In this document: one piece after another, positions 1 to 8,083 of the stretch
How positions within the stretch are numbered: the first letter of the stretch is position 1
How the letters are laid out: every line of letters starts with the position of its first letter
DNA from: a virus
IMG/VR virus record: IMGVR_UViG_3300025913_000090
Span: 1-29,169 of that record
DNA length: 29,169 nt
Reading direction: 5' to 3' (one strand)
Made by a program: the position numbers and the translations under genes
The notes under the pieces: model-generated
Told to the model about the DNA's origin: nothing
The model's database searches: none
The model's input: only the letters and a program-made list of their open reading frames with translations

Positions 1-177
1 TGGGTCGACCCGCAACAGGGCTCCAGCGGTTTCCTCGCTCGGATTGGTGCCATAGGCCGCAAGAGCCGACTTCGTATCGTATTCCTGGCGCATGGCCTTG
101 CCGCGCTCGAAACCATTCGTCAGCGCGCCGCCAACGTCTACAGGGGCAGCAAGGCCCCAATTGATGTCAAAGCCCAT
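1..177 (-). CDS. Phage late protein, N-terminal fragment (cut by window edge)
   Basis: Only the first 59 codons are inside the window; the frame stays open to base 1. It starts with an ATG at 177 that shares one base with the stop of the gene before it (TGATG), so it belongs to the same leftward late operon. The visible part begins MGFDINWGLAAPVDVGGAL and is rich in Gly and Ala. Its place after the ejection-type protein suggests another internal or tail protein delivered with the DNA, but I recognise no domain. Confidence 0.7.
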   Translation of the reverse strand, partial: MGFDINWGLAAPVDVGGALTNGFERGKAMRQEYDTKSALAAYGTNPSEETAGALLRVDP

Positions 178-1082
178 CAGTAGACCCCGCTTCCATCACC
201 GCCAACGATTCCATAGGTATTGCGCGGAATTCCGCCCGCCGGTGCGCCATACGAACTGATCAGCGCCCCGCCGATCTGCCCCACGGCGCCGGCTGCGGTG
301 CCCCAAAGGTTGGCGTTGGCTTGGCCTTGCGCCAGCGCGCTATTAGCTGCCACCGACGCGTTGGCGTTGTTGTTGTTGCTCACCGAGTTTGCGTAGTTGC
401 TGCCAACCCCAGCCAGCGCTCCGCCGGCCTGGAGCCCGACGTTCTGCTGCCCCGACAGATAGCCCATATAATTGCCGAACTCGTTCGAGGCGTAATCCTG
501 CCCGTACTTCAGAGCCGCCTTCGCCGCCGCGCCCGAATTGAGCAATCCGCGCGCCGCCCAATTGGTATTCAGAGCCTTCGATCCCTCGCCAAGGCGGAAC
601 TGATACCCGGTCGAATTGAGGTAATTCTGGAACGCGGATTGGGCACCACCCGTTGCCGGGGACGTCACCGTTCCGTTGGGAGCATTGCCACCGAGCGGCG
701 CGATCTGATCGACGGTGTTCATGGGTTGGCCGAACTGGCCGTAACCCGGCGTGCCGAATGCACCGTTCTGCTGCCCGCCGTATTGGCCAAGCGCTCCGGC
801 CTGCCCCGTGCCGACAGGATTGGTTGCGCCGTTGTCGTTCGATGGCAAGCCGAGCAATTCGTTGATCGCGTGATTGGCCTGGTAGCCTGAATTCACATAC
901 GGCGACAGCACATTGTAATTGCTGTTGTAGATATCGCGCTGAAGCTGGTTGTTCGTGTCGGTCGCGTGCTGCGCAGCCTGAGACGCCTTATTGGCTGCGC
1001 TCTTTTGCGCCCCGGCACCAATAGCAGCCGCGCCGATCGAGCCAGCCGCAGCAACACCAGCCGCGATAATTGCTACAGGCAT
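177..1082 (-). CDS. DNA ejection/internal virion-type protein
   Basis: A 301-residue protein. The open frame runs further upstream, but the ATG at 1082 is preferred because it overlaps the preceding gene by only 10 bases and starts a hydrophobic Ala/Gly segment (about residues 1-30) typical of podovirus ejection proteins. The middle is a low-complexity Gly/Gln/Asn/Pro stretch. A later stretch reading GYQFRLGEGSKAL, then AARGLLNSG and YASNEFGNYM, resembles a segment common in phage DNA-transfer/ejection proteins. The likely role is leaving the particle with the genome to help it cross the cell envelope. The family call is from memory of this motif and from gene order; a tail protein is the alternative. 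Confidence 0.6.
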   Translation of the reverse strand: MPVAIIAAGVAAAGSIGAAAIGAGAQKSAANKASQAAQHATDTNNQLQRDIYNSNYNVLSPYVNSGYQANHAINELLGLPSNDNGATNPVGTGQAGALGQYGGQQNGAFGTPGYGQFGQPMNTVDQIAPLGGNAPNGTVTSPATGGAQSAFQNYLNSTGYQFRLGEGSKALNTNWAARGLLNSGAAAKAALKYGQDYASNEFGNYMGYLSGQQNVGLQAGGALAGVGSNYANSVSNNNNANASVAANSALAQGQANANLWGTAAGAVGQIGGALISSYGAPAGGIPRNTYGIVGGDGSGVY

Positions 1083-1507
1083 TCCGGCCTCCAATCGTAC
1101 AAATCGTAGGTCACAGGCCCCACTCCTAGATCCAATGTCTGTTGCCCCGCCGGAAGGAACCCAGCAGCCAAGGTGAAGCGGCGCACGTTCCCAGCGTCGG
1201 TCGGAACGCGGGTCCAAAGGTGCGTAGCGCCCTCACTCGTCATGAAGGCCCGCGCTTCCATCGCCAGTGCGTAAGCCGCATGCCCCCTGCCCTCCGGCAG
1301 AATGAAGGTATGCACCTCGTAGGTTCCCGGAGCCGTCCAGACGAAACCGAACCCGCCATGTTCTCCGAGCATCCAGTAATTGTCAGGGTTATTGACCGCA
1401 GCGGTCAGGTCCAGCGGCTGCTCGGGATCGCCGCCGACATGCGGGCGGATAGAGGGGTCGTTTACAAGGGTGTTCAGTCGGTCGGCGTCTGTCGTGCGCT
1501 CGATCAT
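1073..1507 (-). CDS. GNAT-like protein in the virion operon
   Basis: A 144-residue protein. The segment around residues 65-115 (HTFILPEGRGHAAYALAMEA, then a strand-turn with WTRVP, then NVRRFTLAAGF) looks like the acetyl-CoA-binding part of GNAT acetyltransferases, with an RGHAA pyrophosphate-loop-like motif and a late N..xxxAAGF element. GNAT-like proteins of this size occur among late genes of T7-like phages (DUF2833, the gp13 type), where they need not be active enzymes. It overlaps the previous gene by ATGA and the next by 10 bases, so it is translated with the structural genes. Whether it acetylates anything is unknown. Confidence 0.55.
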   Translation of the reverse strand: MIERTTDADRLNTLVNDPSIRPHVGGDPEQPLDLTAAVNNPDNYWMLGEHGGFGFVWTAPGTYEVHTFILPEGRGHAAYALAMEARAFMTSEGATHLWTRVPTDAGNVRRFTLAAGFLPAGQQTLDLGVGPVTYDLYDWRPECL

Positions 1508-2286
1508 GCTAGCTGCATCTGCTGCCAGGGCGGCAGCGTCGTTGTGCCAACCGTGCCGGCGCCGGTGCTGGCTGGCGTGTCGACCGAGCCGACAAAATGG
1601 CGGTACGGAATGTCTGAAGTGGCAACGGCTTGGTCCCCGTTGATCGTTAGCACGTAATTGACCGCTCCACCAGCAAGCGCCGGATCGTCGTAATAGACGT
1701 AGAGTGTCGTTGCGGTAGGCTGGCCAGTGAAAGTTGCGCCATCAACCGGGACGTCGGCGATCGGCGCGAGATAGTGCCGCGTATGGTCCGCGATCGTGAC
1801 CGTGGCCGAACCGCCGACATTCTCCGCCGTCAGAGTTCCGAAGTCGACGTAGCTATCGCGGACTCGCGTCATCTGGGCCTGCTGGTCCGTGGACGTCTGA
1901 AGTGTCGCGACCTGCGTTACCGCCTCCCCAGCGGCTTGCTCGGCCGCTACAAGCCGGTTGACGATCTCCTGAAGGCTCGCAACGTTGCTGCTCAGCGAAT
2001 TGATCGACGCTTCCGTAAGTTCGACGTTGGCCTGATAGTCGCGATGGAATTTAAGCGACGCTTTGCCGGTACCCTTGTCGACCAGCGAATCCGATAGCGA
2101 TAGGCGATTGAGCCGACGTCGCGCCGATGCGTTTGCGACAGGCGGCACGACATAATTGCTGGTGAAGGCGACGTTAGGCCGCCCCACCGCCACCGACGCC
2201 GTATCGAGCCGAATCCGTCCGGGCGCGAAGCCAACCGCCGGAAGGCCGGCGGGAATCACATTGACGGAAACGGCGAACGTCGTCAT
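1504..2286 (-). CDS. Fibre/tail-associated structural protein with coiled coil
   Basis: A 260-residue protein. An N-terminal beta-rich part (about 1-85) is followed by a heptad-like helical stretch (about 88-135, with LTEASINSLSSNVASLQEIV and many Ala/Gln), and then a beta-rich C-terminal part with TLYVYYDD. A trimerising coiled coil between beta domains is the usual plan of small phage fibres or tail appendages. It begins with an ATGA overlap with the gene before it. No family is recognised with certainty, and a neck whisker is the main alternative. Confidence 0.5.
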   Translation of the reverse strand: MTTFAVSVNVIPAGLPAVGFAPGRIRLDTASVAVGRPNVAFTSNYVVPPVANASARRRLNRLSLSDSLVDKGTGKASLKFHRDYQANVELTEASINSLSSNVASLQEIVNRLVAAEQAAGEAVTQVATLQTSTDQQAQMTRVRDSYVDFGTLTAENVGGSATVTIADHTRHYLAPIADVPVDGATFTGQPTATTLYVYYDDPALAGGAVNYVLTINGDQAVATSDIPYRHFVGSVDTPASTGAGTVGTTTLPPWQQMQLA

Positions 2287-2702
2287 CCGAGCGTCAGCAC
2301 GCCAGCCGAGCCGTCGAAGTCAACTTGGAAGGACTGCCCCGAGGTGATCGTGAAGTTCACGCCATAGTCGGCATAGCCAATCAACCGATCGCCGCTGGAA
2401 GTGTCGTTGTACAGAATGGGGTAGCGGAACGGGCCAATCGAGCCGCCTGACGCGGTGAAGGTCACATCGGCGAGAATGAGTTTGTAAACGCCCGCCGTTT
2501 GAGCAGATGACGTCGTTGTTGCTGCTGTGCCGCCGGCTGTGTAGCCGTTGCCCGCCGCGATCTCGACAATATCGGCGAAGCCGGCGTCGGTAAGCGCTGG
2601 CGCGGTGTTCGACAGGCACACCTTGAGCGTGTCCGAGCCGAGATTATGGACCTTCTCGGCCAAATCTTCGGTGAAGGCGTAGAATAGGGTCAAACCGGCC
2701 AT
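2283..2702 (-). CDS. Conserved phage structural protein, beta-rich
   Basis: A 139-residue protein starting MAGLTLFYAFTEDLAEKVHN, followed by LGSDTLKVCLSNTAP and IVEIAAGNGYTAGGTA. This pattern (short N-terminal helix, then 'Dxxkv.LsntaP' and 'eia.gnGYtaGG') is widespread in small tail or head proteins of many phages and is usually annotated only as hypothetical. Start and previous stop overlap as TAATG. It lies between the gp10-like neck protein and the coiled-coil protein, so a tail-tip or fibre-base role is plausible but unproven. Confidence 0.6.
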   Translation of the reverse strand: MAGLTLFYAFTEDLAEKVHNLGSDTLKVCLSNTAPALTDAGFADIVEIAAGNGYTAGGTAATTTSSAQTAGVYKLILADVTFTASGGSIGPFRYPILYNDTSSGDRLIGYADYGVNFTITSGQSFQVDFDGSAGVLTLG

Positions 2703-4069
2703 TAGCGGCTCCTGCCTCCACTCATTTCGTTTACCTTTGCGGCGCTCACCCGGAACGGAACCGGGTCAGTGCAGCGGAATTCCGCCAGCATCCCCGGATC
2801 ATCAAACATTCCGCAACGCCGCCACTCGGTGCGGGTGCGATACTCGCCCTGTTGCCCCATCGGTGCTTGTCGCCAGCCGCCCCACGATCGGCCGCCATCG
2901 CGCGACGTCCGCATTTCAACCACGGGATCGGCATATCCGCCGCTCAGGTACGATGTTTCGCCGACGTTGACCGTCAACCGGACGTTATTGATCGGGAACG
3001 CGCCGCCAGACAGCGGAGCGCCAGCGCGAAACCGGCGTTCGAGAACGGTATCGGCGTCGGTATAGCCGGAGCCAAGCGTCCAGATTTGCCCCGTCTCATC
3101 GTCTCCCAAAGCCGCGCCGTGCTGGGCAGCGCACTGCGCCCGCCAGTTGTCACGGCCATAGCTCTGAAATTCGCACCATTGCCGGGTCTGGGCGTCGAAC
3201 AGCCAGGTTCCCTGATCAAGGCGAACGGCTAGGAATTCATGACCCTCGAAAAAGAACGTCCACAGCGCGTAGGTCGTGCTTTGCGCCAACCGCTCTTCAA
3301 TGCCACTGTCCGAGATACGCTGGGGAATATCAGCCCCAACATAGACCAACCCGTTCGGTGCGATCCATGCGAAGGTGTTGTCGAACCGGCATGCGGCGCC
3401 GGAGCCCGTCACGCCCTTTTGGAACACTCGCCCGACGATCGGCGCAAAGGGTGCATCCGGGTCGCCAGTCGTCTGCCAGAATTCGACCGTCTGCGACCCA
3501 AGTAAGGCCAGCATGTCATTCACGACGATCATATCGCGTAGTGGGTCGGGCTCCTTCTCCGCGCTTTCAAAGTCGAGCGCGTCCCAACTGGAGCCGTCCA
3601 GAACGGCCGAGAAATAGAGTTGCTCGGTGTCCGACCGTAGCGCTAGGAAGTACCCCGCAAGCGACGCGACCCGACAGACGTCCGCGCTGTCGGGAAACGC
3701 CACTGCTGCGAACGCCACGCCATCGGTGCGGTAGATCGGGCCGCCGGCATTGATCAGTAATTCACTCTCGGATGCCGCAAAGGACACAGCGCTGTCCCCT
3801 GCGATCGTCCCCAGGAGTGTGGCGCCCTTGTAGACCTCGTTACCGCTTACCGCGACTAGCGCCCCGCCAAGCACGCCGTCAGCCTGAAACAGGCCGCGAA
3901 TAGGGCCATCCCCCACGGTCGTTGAGGCTTGCAGCCCCGGACGGCTCTGAAGCACGACGCCCAATTGCTGGGAGGGCGTGTTTTCGACAAACAGGTTGAT
4001 GACAGGAAGTTCGGGGAGATTGCCCCTCTGTCGGGAATAAGCGGACGTGCCGAACGTCAGATCAGCCAT
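2702..4069 (-). CDS. Packaged-DNA stabilisation protein, P22 gp10-like
   Basis: A 455-residue protein, close to the roughly 470 residues of P22 gp10. The frame opens at 4114, but the ATG at 4069 is chosen because MADLTFGTSAYSRQRGNLPE looks like a real N-terminus and the overlap with the gp4-like gene is then only 8 bases. Features shared with the gp10 family are the early 'NLFVE' and 'qSRPGL' motifs, repeated short beta segments of propeller type and a late WGGWRQAPMGQ stretch. In P22 this protein plugs the head-tail channel after packaging, between gp4 and the tail needle. The gp4-like gene immediately upstream supports the assignment. Confidence 0.75.
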   Translation of the reverse strand: MADLTFGTSAYSRQRGNLPELPVINLFVENTPSQQLGVVLQSRPGLQASTTVGDGPIRGLFQADGVLGGALVAVSGNEVYKGATLLGTIAGDSAVSFAASESELLINAGGPIYRTDGVAFAAVAFPDSADVCRVASLAGYFLALRSDTEQLYFSAVLDGSSWDALDFESAEKEPDPLRDMIVVNDMLALLGSQTVEFWQTTGDPDAPFAPIVGRVFQKGVTGSGAACRFDNTFAWIAPNGLVYVGADIPQRISDSGIEERLAQSTTYALWTFFFEGHEFLAVRLDQGTWLFDAQTRQWCEFQSYGRDNWRAQCAAQHGAALGDDETGQIWTLGSGYTDADTVLERRFRAGAPLSGGAFPINNVRLTVNVGETSYLSGGYADPVVEMRTSRDGGRSWGGWRQAPMGQQGEYRTRTEWRRCGMFDDPGMLAEFRCTDPVPFRVSAAKVNEMSGGRSR

Positions 4070-4727
4070 TCCACGAACCCATAAAATAGGCCGCCGGACG
4101 ATCTTGCTCGTCAATCTCGCGCTGTAGAAGCTGCGCCCTCATTGCCAGCTCAGCCGGCACCGGAGAGCCGAACATGCCGCAAATCCGGACAGCCAAGAGG
4201 ACGTAGACCGTTTCCTGCCAATCCGGTGGAATATCGACCGTCTGAGAGGCGTCGGTGACCGTCTCGATCTTGCGCAGATAGTCGATCTGGACCGTCGAAT
4301 TCTCAGCCGGCACGGGCCACAGATGGAGGTCCACATTGTCGCGCTGGCGGTTCGAGTAATAGATGCTCGGGTTGCCGGTCTGCGCCTTATTCGGGAGGAT
4401 CTGATAATTGTCGCGGTCGTAGGCCGTCAGGGGGCGCTCATTGGTCGCTGACACGACAAAGCGCACCGCCTGGACATCATACACGTCGTCATCAAGAGCC
4501 GTGGGGTTGGTCGCCGCCAATACAGCGACGGTAGCCGTCTCTTCGCGCCAGAGAGTATAGCCGCGTGTCTCCCAGCTTTTCAGCAGGGCATTCAGCCGGA
4601 CAAGGCTATCCGAAAGCTCATCGGCTGTCGGCTCGGTGCCAGCCGGGATGATGGCAGCCTCCTGCATCGCGATCTTGATCAGGTCGCGGGCAGTCAAGGA
4701 CCAGTCAGTTTCACCCGATGTCGTCAT
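4062..4727 (-). CDS. Head-tail adaptor, P22 gp4-like
   Basis: A 221-residue protein. The N-terminal helical part has the pattern seen in gp4-type adaptors (LTARDLIKIAMQEAAII, then TADELSDSLVRLNALLKSWE). A 'LWPVP' motif follows near residues 136-140, and then a helical C-terminal half. P22 gp4 binds below the portal ring and helps close the filled head. This one precedes the gp10-like gene, as in P22. The start overlaps the zinc-ribbon gene by ATGA. Family membership is inferred from motif and order. Confidence 0.7.
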   Translation of the reverse strand: MTTSGETDWSLTARDLIKIAMQEAAIIPAGTEPTADELSDSLVRLNALLKSWETRGYTLWREETATVAVLAATNPTALDDDVYDVQAVRFVVSATNERPLTAYDRDNYQILPNKAQTGNPSIYYSNRQRDNVDLHLWPVPAENSTVQIDYLRKIETVTDASQTVDIPPDWQETVYVLLAVRICGMFGSPVPAELAMRAQLLQREIDEQDRPAAYFMGSWNG

Positions 4728-4942
4728 AGGTCATCCGCCGTGATCTCGTTGACATCAAGGAAGCGATCGGGCGGGTACGGTCGCGCATCCTTGCGCGGCA
4801 GTCCTTCCGGTCCGAGGCGTGGGGGCGAGTGGTCGGGCGGGCGCAGATCGAAGTCGTCGTCGCACACCAAAAGTCCGGTCCACTCGCGACGAAGGCGCGG
4901 GTAGCGAAAGCCACACCGATCGCAAATGAACGCTCCGTCCAT
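4724..4942 (-). CDS. Small zinc-ribbon protein of the head operon
   Basis: A 72-residue protein. It begins with a Cys-x2-Cys-Gly pair (residues 7-10, CDRCGF), followed by an aromatic-basic stretch RYPRLRREWTGLLVCDDDFD. Short rubredoxin-like ribbons with a conserved W-x-G-x-x-V-C segment are common next to capsid and neck genes in phages. The second Cys pair is reduced here to a single Cys (VCDDDF), so metal binding may be incomplete. The role is unknown. It overlaps the gp4-like gene by ATGA. Confidence 0.6.
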   Translation of the reverse strand: MDGAFICDRCGFRYPRLRREWTGLLVCDDDFDLRPPDHSPPRLGPEGLPRKDARPYPPDRFLDVNEITADDL

Positions 4943-4967
4943 GTGCGTACCTCCGTGATGGAAATGT

Positions 4968-4990
4968 ACCCCGCCTTTTGGGCACGGGGT
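4968..4990 (-). other. Intergenic hairpin after the capsid gene
   Basis: Between the capsid stop (5003) and the zinc-ribbon start (4942) the strand can fold as ACCCC-GT-GCC / loop / GGC-GGGGT, an 8-bp GC-rich stem with a 2-base bulge. No T-run follows on the minus strand, so it is not a classical intrinsic terminator. It could be an RNA-stability or attenuation element setting capsid mRNA level above that of the neck genes. Confidence 0.4.
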
Positions 4991-5002
4991 CTTCCCTGCC
5001 GA

Positions 5003-5911
5003 TTAGGCTCCGGCCGATCCGTAGATCGCGCGGAAGTCACCCCAGCCGTTCGAGAAGCGCATCGTGGCTTTCGCCTTCGCGTTCTCGGTATCGAAGTCGG
5101 CGTCTTTCGACAGTTCGACTTCGCGACGCCAGAACGACAGCATCCCTTCGGGAGCGTCGGTCTGAACGAACCACGCGTCATTGTCCGTGAAGAAGCGGTT
5201 GGACGTGATCTCAGGGATCGTGCCCAACACCTTCATGGCGTTGACGTCGTTATTCGCCGTGCCCTGGCGAAGGTCCGACTTGAAGATGCGCGTCGCGTTG
5301 AACGTGTCATCGGTGTGGATCAGCAGGCGAACCGGCTGGATCATCACCTTCAGACCACGGGCGTTGGTCGCCTGCATGATCGTCTTGACGGCATCTTCGA
5401 CCGCGCTTTCCGAAAGGTCGGCAGCGGTCAGGAGGTTGGACTGATTGCCCGAACGCGTCGGATGGGCAGCCGAGCAAAGCTCAACCGCGTCACCGCCGAC
5501 ATACGAACTGTTGAAAGCCCGGTTGAAGGTGTTAGCGTGGACGATCTCCGCCGTCTGCTTCATCGAATAAGCCAGGCCACGGGCGCGGCGGTTCGAGACT
5601 TCCGAGTACAGATTGTCCTCGATCTCTTCCTTCGTCACCTGATAGCCGAGGCCGTAGACGACGTGGTTGAAAGTGTTGGTGACACCCTCGCCCTCGCTGT
5701 CGTAGCCGACCGACTGGCTTTCGCCCTTGACGCCGGCCAGGCCAAAGCCGGTGACTTCCACCACCTTCTCATAAGCCTTGTCGGAATCGCGCTTCTCGAA
5801 CATCTGCGACCACTGCGCAGGAACGTCCGTGTACTTATGCCCAAAGAGGGCCTTGACACCCGGCCAAAGAAGGCTCGGATGTGCCGAACGGGTAATGATA
5901 CCGCCAGACAT
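5003..5911 (-). CDS. Major capsid protein, Mu gpT-like
   Basis: A 302-residue protein. The N-terminal region (LLWPGVKALFGHKYTD..., followed by FEKRDSDKAYEKVVEVTGFG and then KGESQSVGYDS) and the central GLGYQVTKEEIEDNLY plus 'AVELCSAAHPTRSG' are typical of the Mu gpT / HK97-fold major head protein family. The C-terminal half has 'QPVRLLIHTDD' and 'TDNDAWFVQTDAPEGM'. It would form the icosahedral shell. A Shine-Dalgarno sequence GGAAGG lies about 8 bases before the ATG. The decoration-like gene is just upstream and the scaffold-type genes further upstream. Confidence 0.8.
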   Translation of the reverse strand: MSGGIITRSAHPSLLWPGVKALFGHKYTDVPAQWSQMFEKRDSDKAYEKVVEVTGFGLAGVKGESQSVGYDSEGEGVTNTFNHVVYGLGYQVTKEEIEDNLYSEVSNRRARGLAYSMKQTAEIVHANTFNRAFNSSYVGGDAVELCSAAHPTRSGNQSNLLTAADLSESAVEDAVKTIMQATNARGLKVMIQPVRLLIHTDDTFNATRIFKSDLRQGTANNDVNAMKVLGTIPEITSNRFFTDNDAWFVQTDAPEGMLSFWRREVELSKDADFDTENAKAKATMRFSNGWGDFRAIYGSAGA

Positions 5912-5926
5912 CTGTCAGTCCTTCCG

Positions 5927-6508
5927 TTAAACGCCGGTCGAGCCGGCGGCGCCGGTTTCGGTCGGGAGGTTGAAACGCACCAAAACCTTGGCATTGGCGC
6001 CGATCGCATTGTTCGGACGCTGTGCGAATCCGAAGATGCGAAGCTGAAGCGTCGCGGTCGTGGCCTTGGTCGAGGTGTCGAGCTGCCACGCGGACAAGCC
6101 GGTCACAGTCGAGCCGGAACCCGCGATCATGTCCGCATTCAGACCGACGTCGACAGCGGCGAGAGCGCCACCAACTGCGTCTTCCTGGCATTCGAACAGA
6201 AGATCGGGATCGTCCGCCACGAGAATATAGCAAGCGGTCGACGCCGGCCGATACTTCGTCGTGATGGTCGGGCTGGGCACGATGCCCACGACGACGCCAG
6301 TCGCACGAGCGCCACCGGCCGCCGTAGCGATGGTGGCAGTCGGGATGCCGTCAGCATCGGCGGAGCCAGCCACAATGACCGGATCGCCGATGTAAAGAGC
6401 GGTGCTGTCGGTAGCCGGAACGAAATACGTGTTCGCGGCACCGTTGTAGGGCGCACCACTCTTGTACCGGACGGGCTTGAAGCCGACCGGCGCATTTGAG
6501 TTCGCCAT
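5927..6508 (-). CDS. Capsid decoration / accessory head protein
   Basis: A 193-residue beta-rich protein beginning MANSNAPVGFKPVRYKSGAP. Its Gly/Ala/Thr-rich strands, the motif ALYIGDPVIVAGS and ATGVVVGIVPSPT fit head-decoration or capsid-accessory proteins encoded next to major capsid genes. It ends 15 bases before the capsid start, so the two are co-transcribed and were probably selected for high expression together. No exact family is recognised. Confidence 0.6.
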   Translation of the reverse strand: MANSNAPVGFKPVRYKSGAPYNGAANTYFVPATDSTALYIGDPVIVAGSADADGIPTATIATAAGGARATGVVVGIVPSPTITTKYRPASTACYILVADDPDLLFECQEDAVGGALAAVDVGLNADMIAGSGSTVTGLSAWQLDTSTKATTATLQLRIFGFAQRPNNAIGANAKVLVRFNLPTETGAAGSTGV

Positions 6509-6527
6509 TTGAAGAATTCCTTAGTCG

Positions 6528-6971
6528 CTAGGTCGCGCCAACGCGGCCAATGCGGTTGCGGGTGTTTTCAGGGACATATGATTTGCCCTGAAGCTCGGAC
6601 TCCTGGGTTGCGCCCGCGATAATACCCTTCTCGATGTCCACCAGATTCCTGTCACGTGCCGCCCTGTCCTCACGGACAAATTCCTTTGGCTTGATGCAGA
6701 GATAGGCTTTGATCGGGTTCTTATCGTCGTCCACGCCAACCGTGAGCGGGTCGACGTCCGGCACTTTCTGCCAGGTGTCGAATTCCGTCTTGTTGTGGAG
6801 CCTCATGCCGACGTCGTTGATCCAGCGGAACTCGTACAGATCCCCGTACTCCTGACGAGCCTTTTCGGGGATCGCCATTTTGAGTTCTTGCATCCGGTCG
6901 ATCGTGCCGGCGTTGCGAGTGCGGCGTTCGCGCAGCTCGTCAATTGAGCGCAGTTCGCGCGTCGTAGCCAT
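6528..6971 (-). CDS. Uncharacterised protein of the capsid module
   Basis: A 147-residue protein. The ATG at 6971 is chosen over one 18 bases upstream because it shares a base with the previous stop (TGATG) and has an AAGGAAAA ribosome-binding site. It is charged and mainly helical (RELRSIDELRERRTRNAGT near the start), with a central beta segment (EFRWINDVGMRLHNKTEFDTWQKVP) and KAYLCIKPKEFVREDR. The position between scaffold and decoration genes suggests a head-assembly role, but I do not recognise the family. Confidence 0.6.
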   Translation of the reverse strand: MATTRELRSIDELRERRTRNAGTIDRMQELKMAIPEKARQEYGDLYEFRWINDVGMRLHNKTEFDTWQKVPDVDPLTVGVDDDKNPIKAYLCIKPKEFVREDRAARDRNLVDIEKGIIAGATQESELQGKSYVPENTRNRIGRVGAT

Positions 6972-7777
6972 CAGGCGTTTTCCTTCCAATATTCGGTGGC
7001 AAAAGACTCTTTCGGAACACCCTGTTTTTCGTATTTCAGGGCGATAGCCTTGGCGTCCGCCGGTAGATCGGCGTACCCCTTGACCCGGTTAGAGGTGCCA
7101 GTGCGGGCCGTCCGGCCCTGTTGCTCGTTGACCGCCGCCGGGCCCTTGGTCCGTTGCGATGCTGCGAAATGCTCCGGAAAACGCTTGCGCATCTCCGTCT
7201 CGGCCCGCTCAAGCTGTTCGTCCGTCGATAGACCTTGCTGCGCCAGCGTCGCGGTCAGATTAACCGCATACTGCGTGGCGAAGGGGTCGACGTTGAACCA
7301 CGACTTGTTGCGTTCCACGAAATCCTGAACCGCCGGGTCAGCCCCGCCGGTCGATCGATCAAGCGTATCGAGGGCCTTGGAAGCGCGACGGGCGCGCTCC
7401 TGGTCACCCTCTTCGACAGCGGTGTTGAATTCCGCTTCCACCTTGCGGCGCTCATCCTCGCGAGTGCGGGCAACGATGGTGTCCGTCGCGCGCTCAAGCC
7501 GAGTGAGCTTGTCCTTGATCGTCTTGTTCTCTTTGCGCTGCGATTTGTTGATCGCGACGGTTTCCTTGAGGAACGTGGCCGCTGGCTTCCACTCATCGGG
7601 ATCGCCGCGCCACTTGTCCTTAGGCGCCCAGCCAAGCTCGGAGGCGAGGTCTTCGGGCGTTACCGGTTCGTCATGCGCTTCGGCGACGGTATCGGCCGCC
7701 ACCGCATCCAGGGCGCCATCCTGAAGCTCAGGCGCGTCCGTCACCGCCCCGTCAGGAGCGTTGTTCTCATCTGCCAT
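6971..7777 (-). CDS. Capsid scaffold-type protein
   Basis: A 268-residue protein with the usual composition of a scaffold. It has an acidic, disordered N-terminus (about 1-55), a segment LGWAPKDKWRGDPDEWKPA common in podovirus scaffolding-region proteins, a charged coiled-coil stretch (about 73-140) and a C-terminal helical part (ADLPADAKAIALKYEKQGV). The AVQDFVERNKSWFN motif near 147-160 is also typical. It lies upstream of the capsid gene. It would guide procapsid assembly and then leave. The stop overlaps the next start as TGATG. Confidence 0.65.
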   Translation of the reverse strand: MADENNAPDGAVTDAPELQDGALDAVAADTVAEAHDEPVTPEDLASELGWAPKDKWRGDPDEWKPAATFLKETVAINKSQRKENKTIKDKLTRLERATDTIVARTREDERRKVEAEFNTAVEEGDQERARRASKALDTLDRSTGGADPAVQDFVERNKSWFNVDPFATQYAVNLTATLAQQGLSTDEQLERAETEMRKRFPEHFAASQRTKGPAAVNEQQGRTARTGTSNRVKGYADLPADAKAIALKYEKQGVPKESFATEYWKENA

Positions 7778-7799
7778 TCGTGGCCTCTTGTTGCCCAGG

Positions 7800-7830
7800 A
7801 GAGCGGGCCGCTCTTATCCCGTCGTCGGGA
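7800..7830 (-). other. Two tandem perfect hairpins between spike-base and scaffold genes
   Basis: In the 54-base gap between two late genes there are two perfect inverted repeats. One at 7817-7830 has a 5-bp stem TCCCG/CGGGA with a 4-base loop and starts right after the upstream stop codon. The other at 7800-7814 has a 6-bp stem AGAGCG/CGCTCT with a GGC loop. No T-run follows either. They could mark an RNase III processing site or a partial terminator before the scaffold and capsid genes. Confidence 0.45.
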
Positions 7831-7831
7831 A

Positions 7832-8083
7832 TTACCAGAGGGCGACCAACAGCGTTGCGGTCGTGCCCGTCTTGTAGATTTTGCTCGGCTGCACCATCAG
7901 ATAGGTGCCAGCCGCCATCGTAAACGTTGCGGTTCCACCTTCGCAGGCGTCCACTTTCACGTCACCGGCGCCGCCAACGAAGATGCTGCGTGGAATAGCG
8001 CCGCCCGAATAGGTTGCATCGGTCGAAGAGAGGTCGACCGACGCAATGTTCCGCGCGGTCGATACGTCGTTATAGGTCGCCAT
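7832..8083 (-). CDS. Spike-base-like small structural protein
   Basis: An 83-residue beta-rich protein. The arrangement SGGAIPRSIFVGGAGDVKVD, then GGTATFTMAAGTYLMVQPSKIY and a terminal TGTTATLLVALW, is the same plan as small 'spike base' proteins (RCAP_rcc01079 type) of gene-transfer agents and many alphaproteobacterial phages. A strong ribosome-binding site, GGAGGAA, overlaps the preceding stop (GGAGGAATAAATG). The exact location in the particle is not known from the sequence. Confidence 0.6.
   Translation of the reverse strand: MATYNDVSTARNIASVDLSSTDATYSGGAIPRSIFVGGAGDVKVDACEGGTATFTMAAGTYLMVQPSKIYKTGTTATLLVALW

Noticed and set aside
4829-6499. A 556-codon open frame on the plus strand
   Set aside because: It lies opposite the zinc-ribbon, capsid and decoration genes, whose products are recognisable. 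It has a biased Arg/Val/Ala composition and no ribosome-binding site, so it is an antisense frame of high-GC coding DNA.
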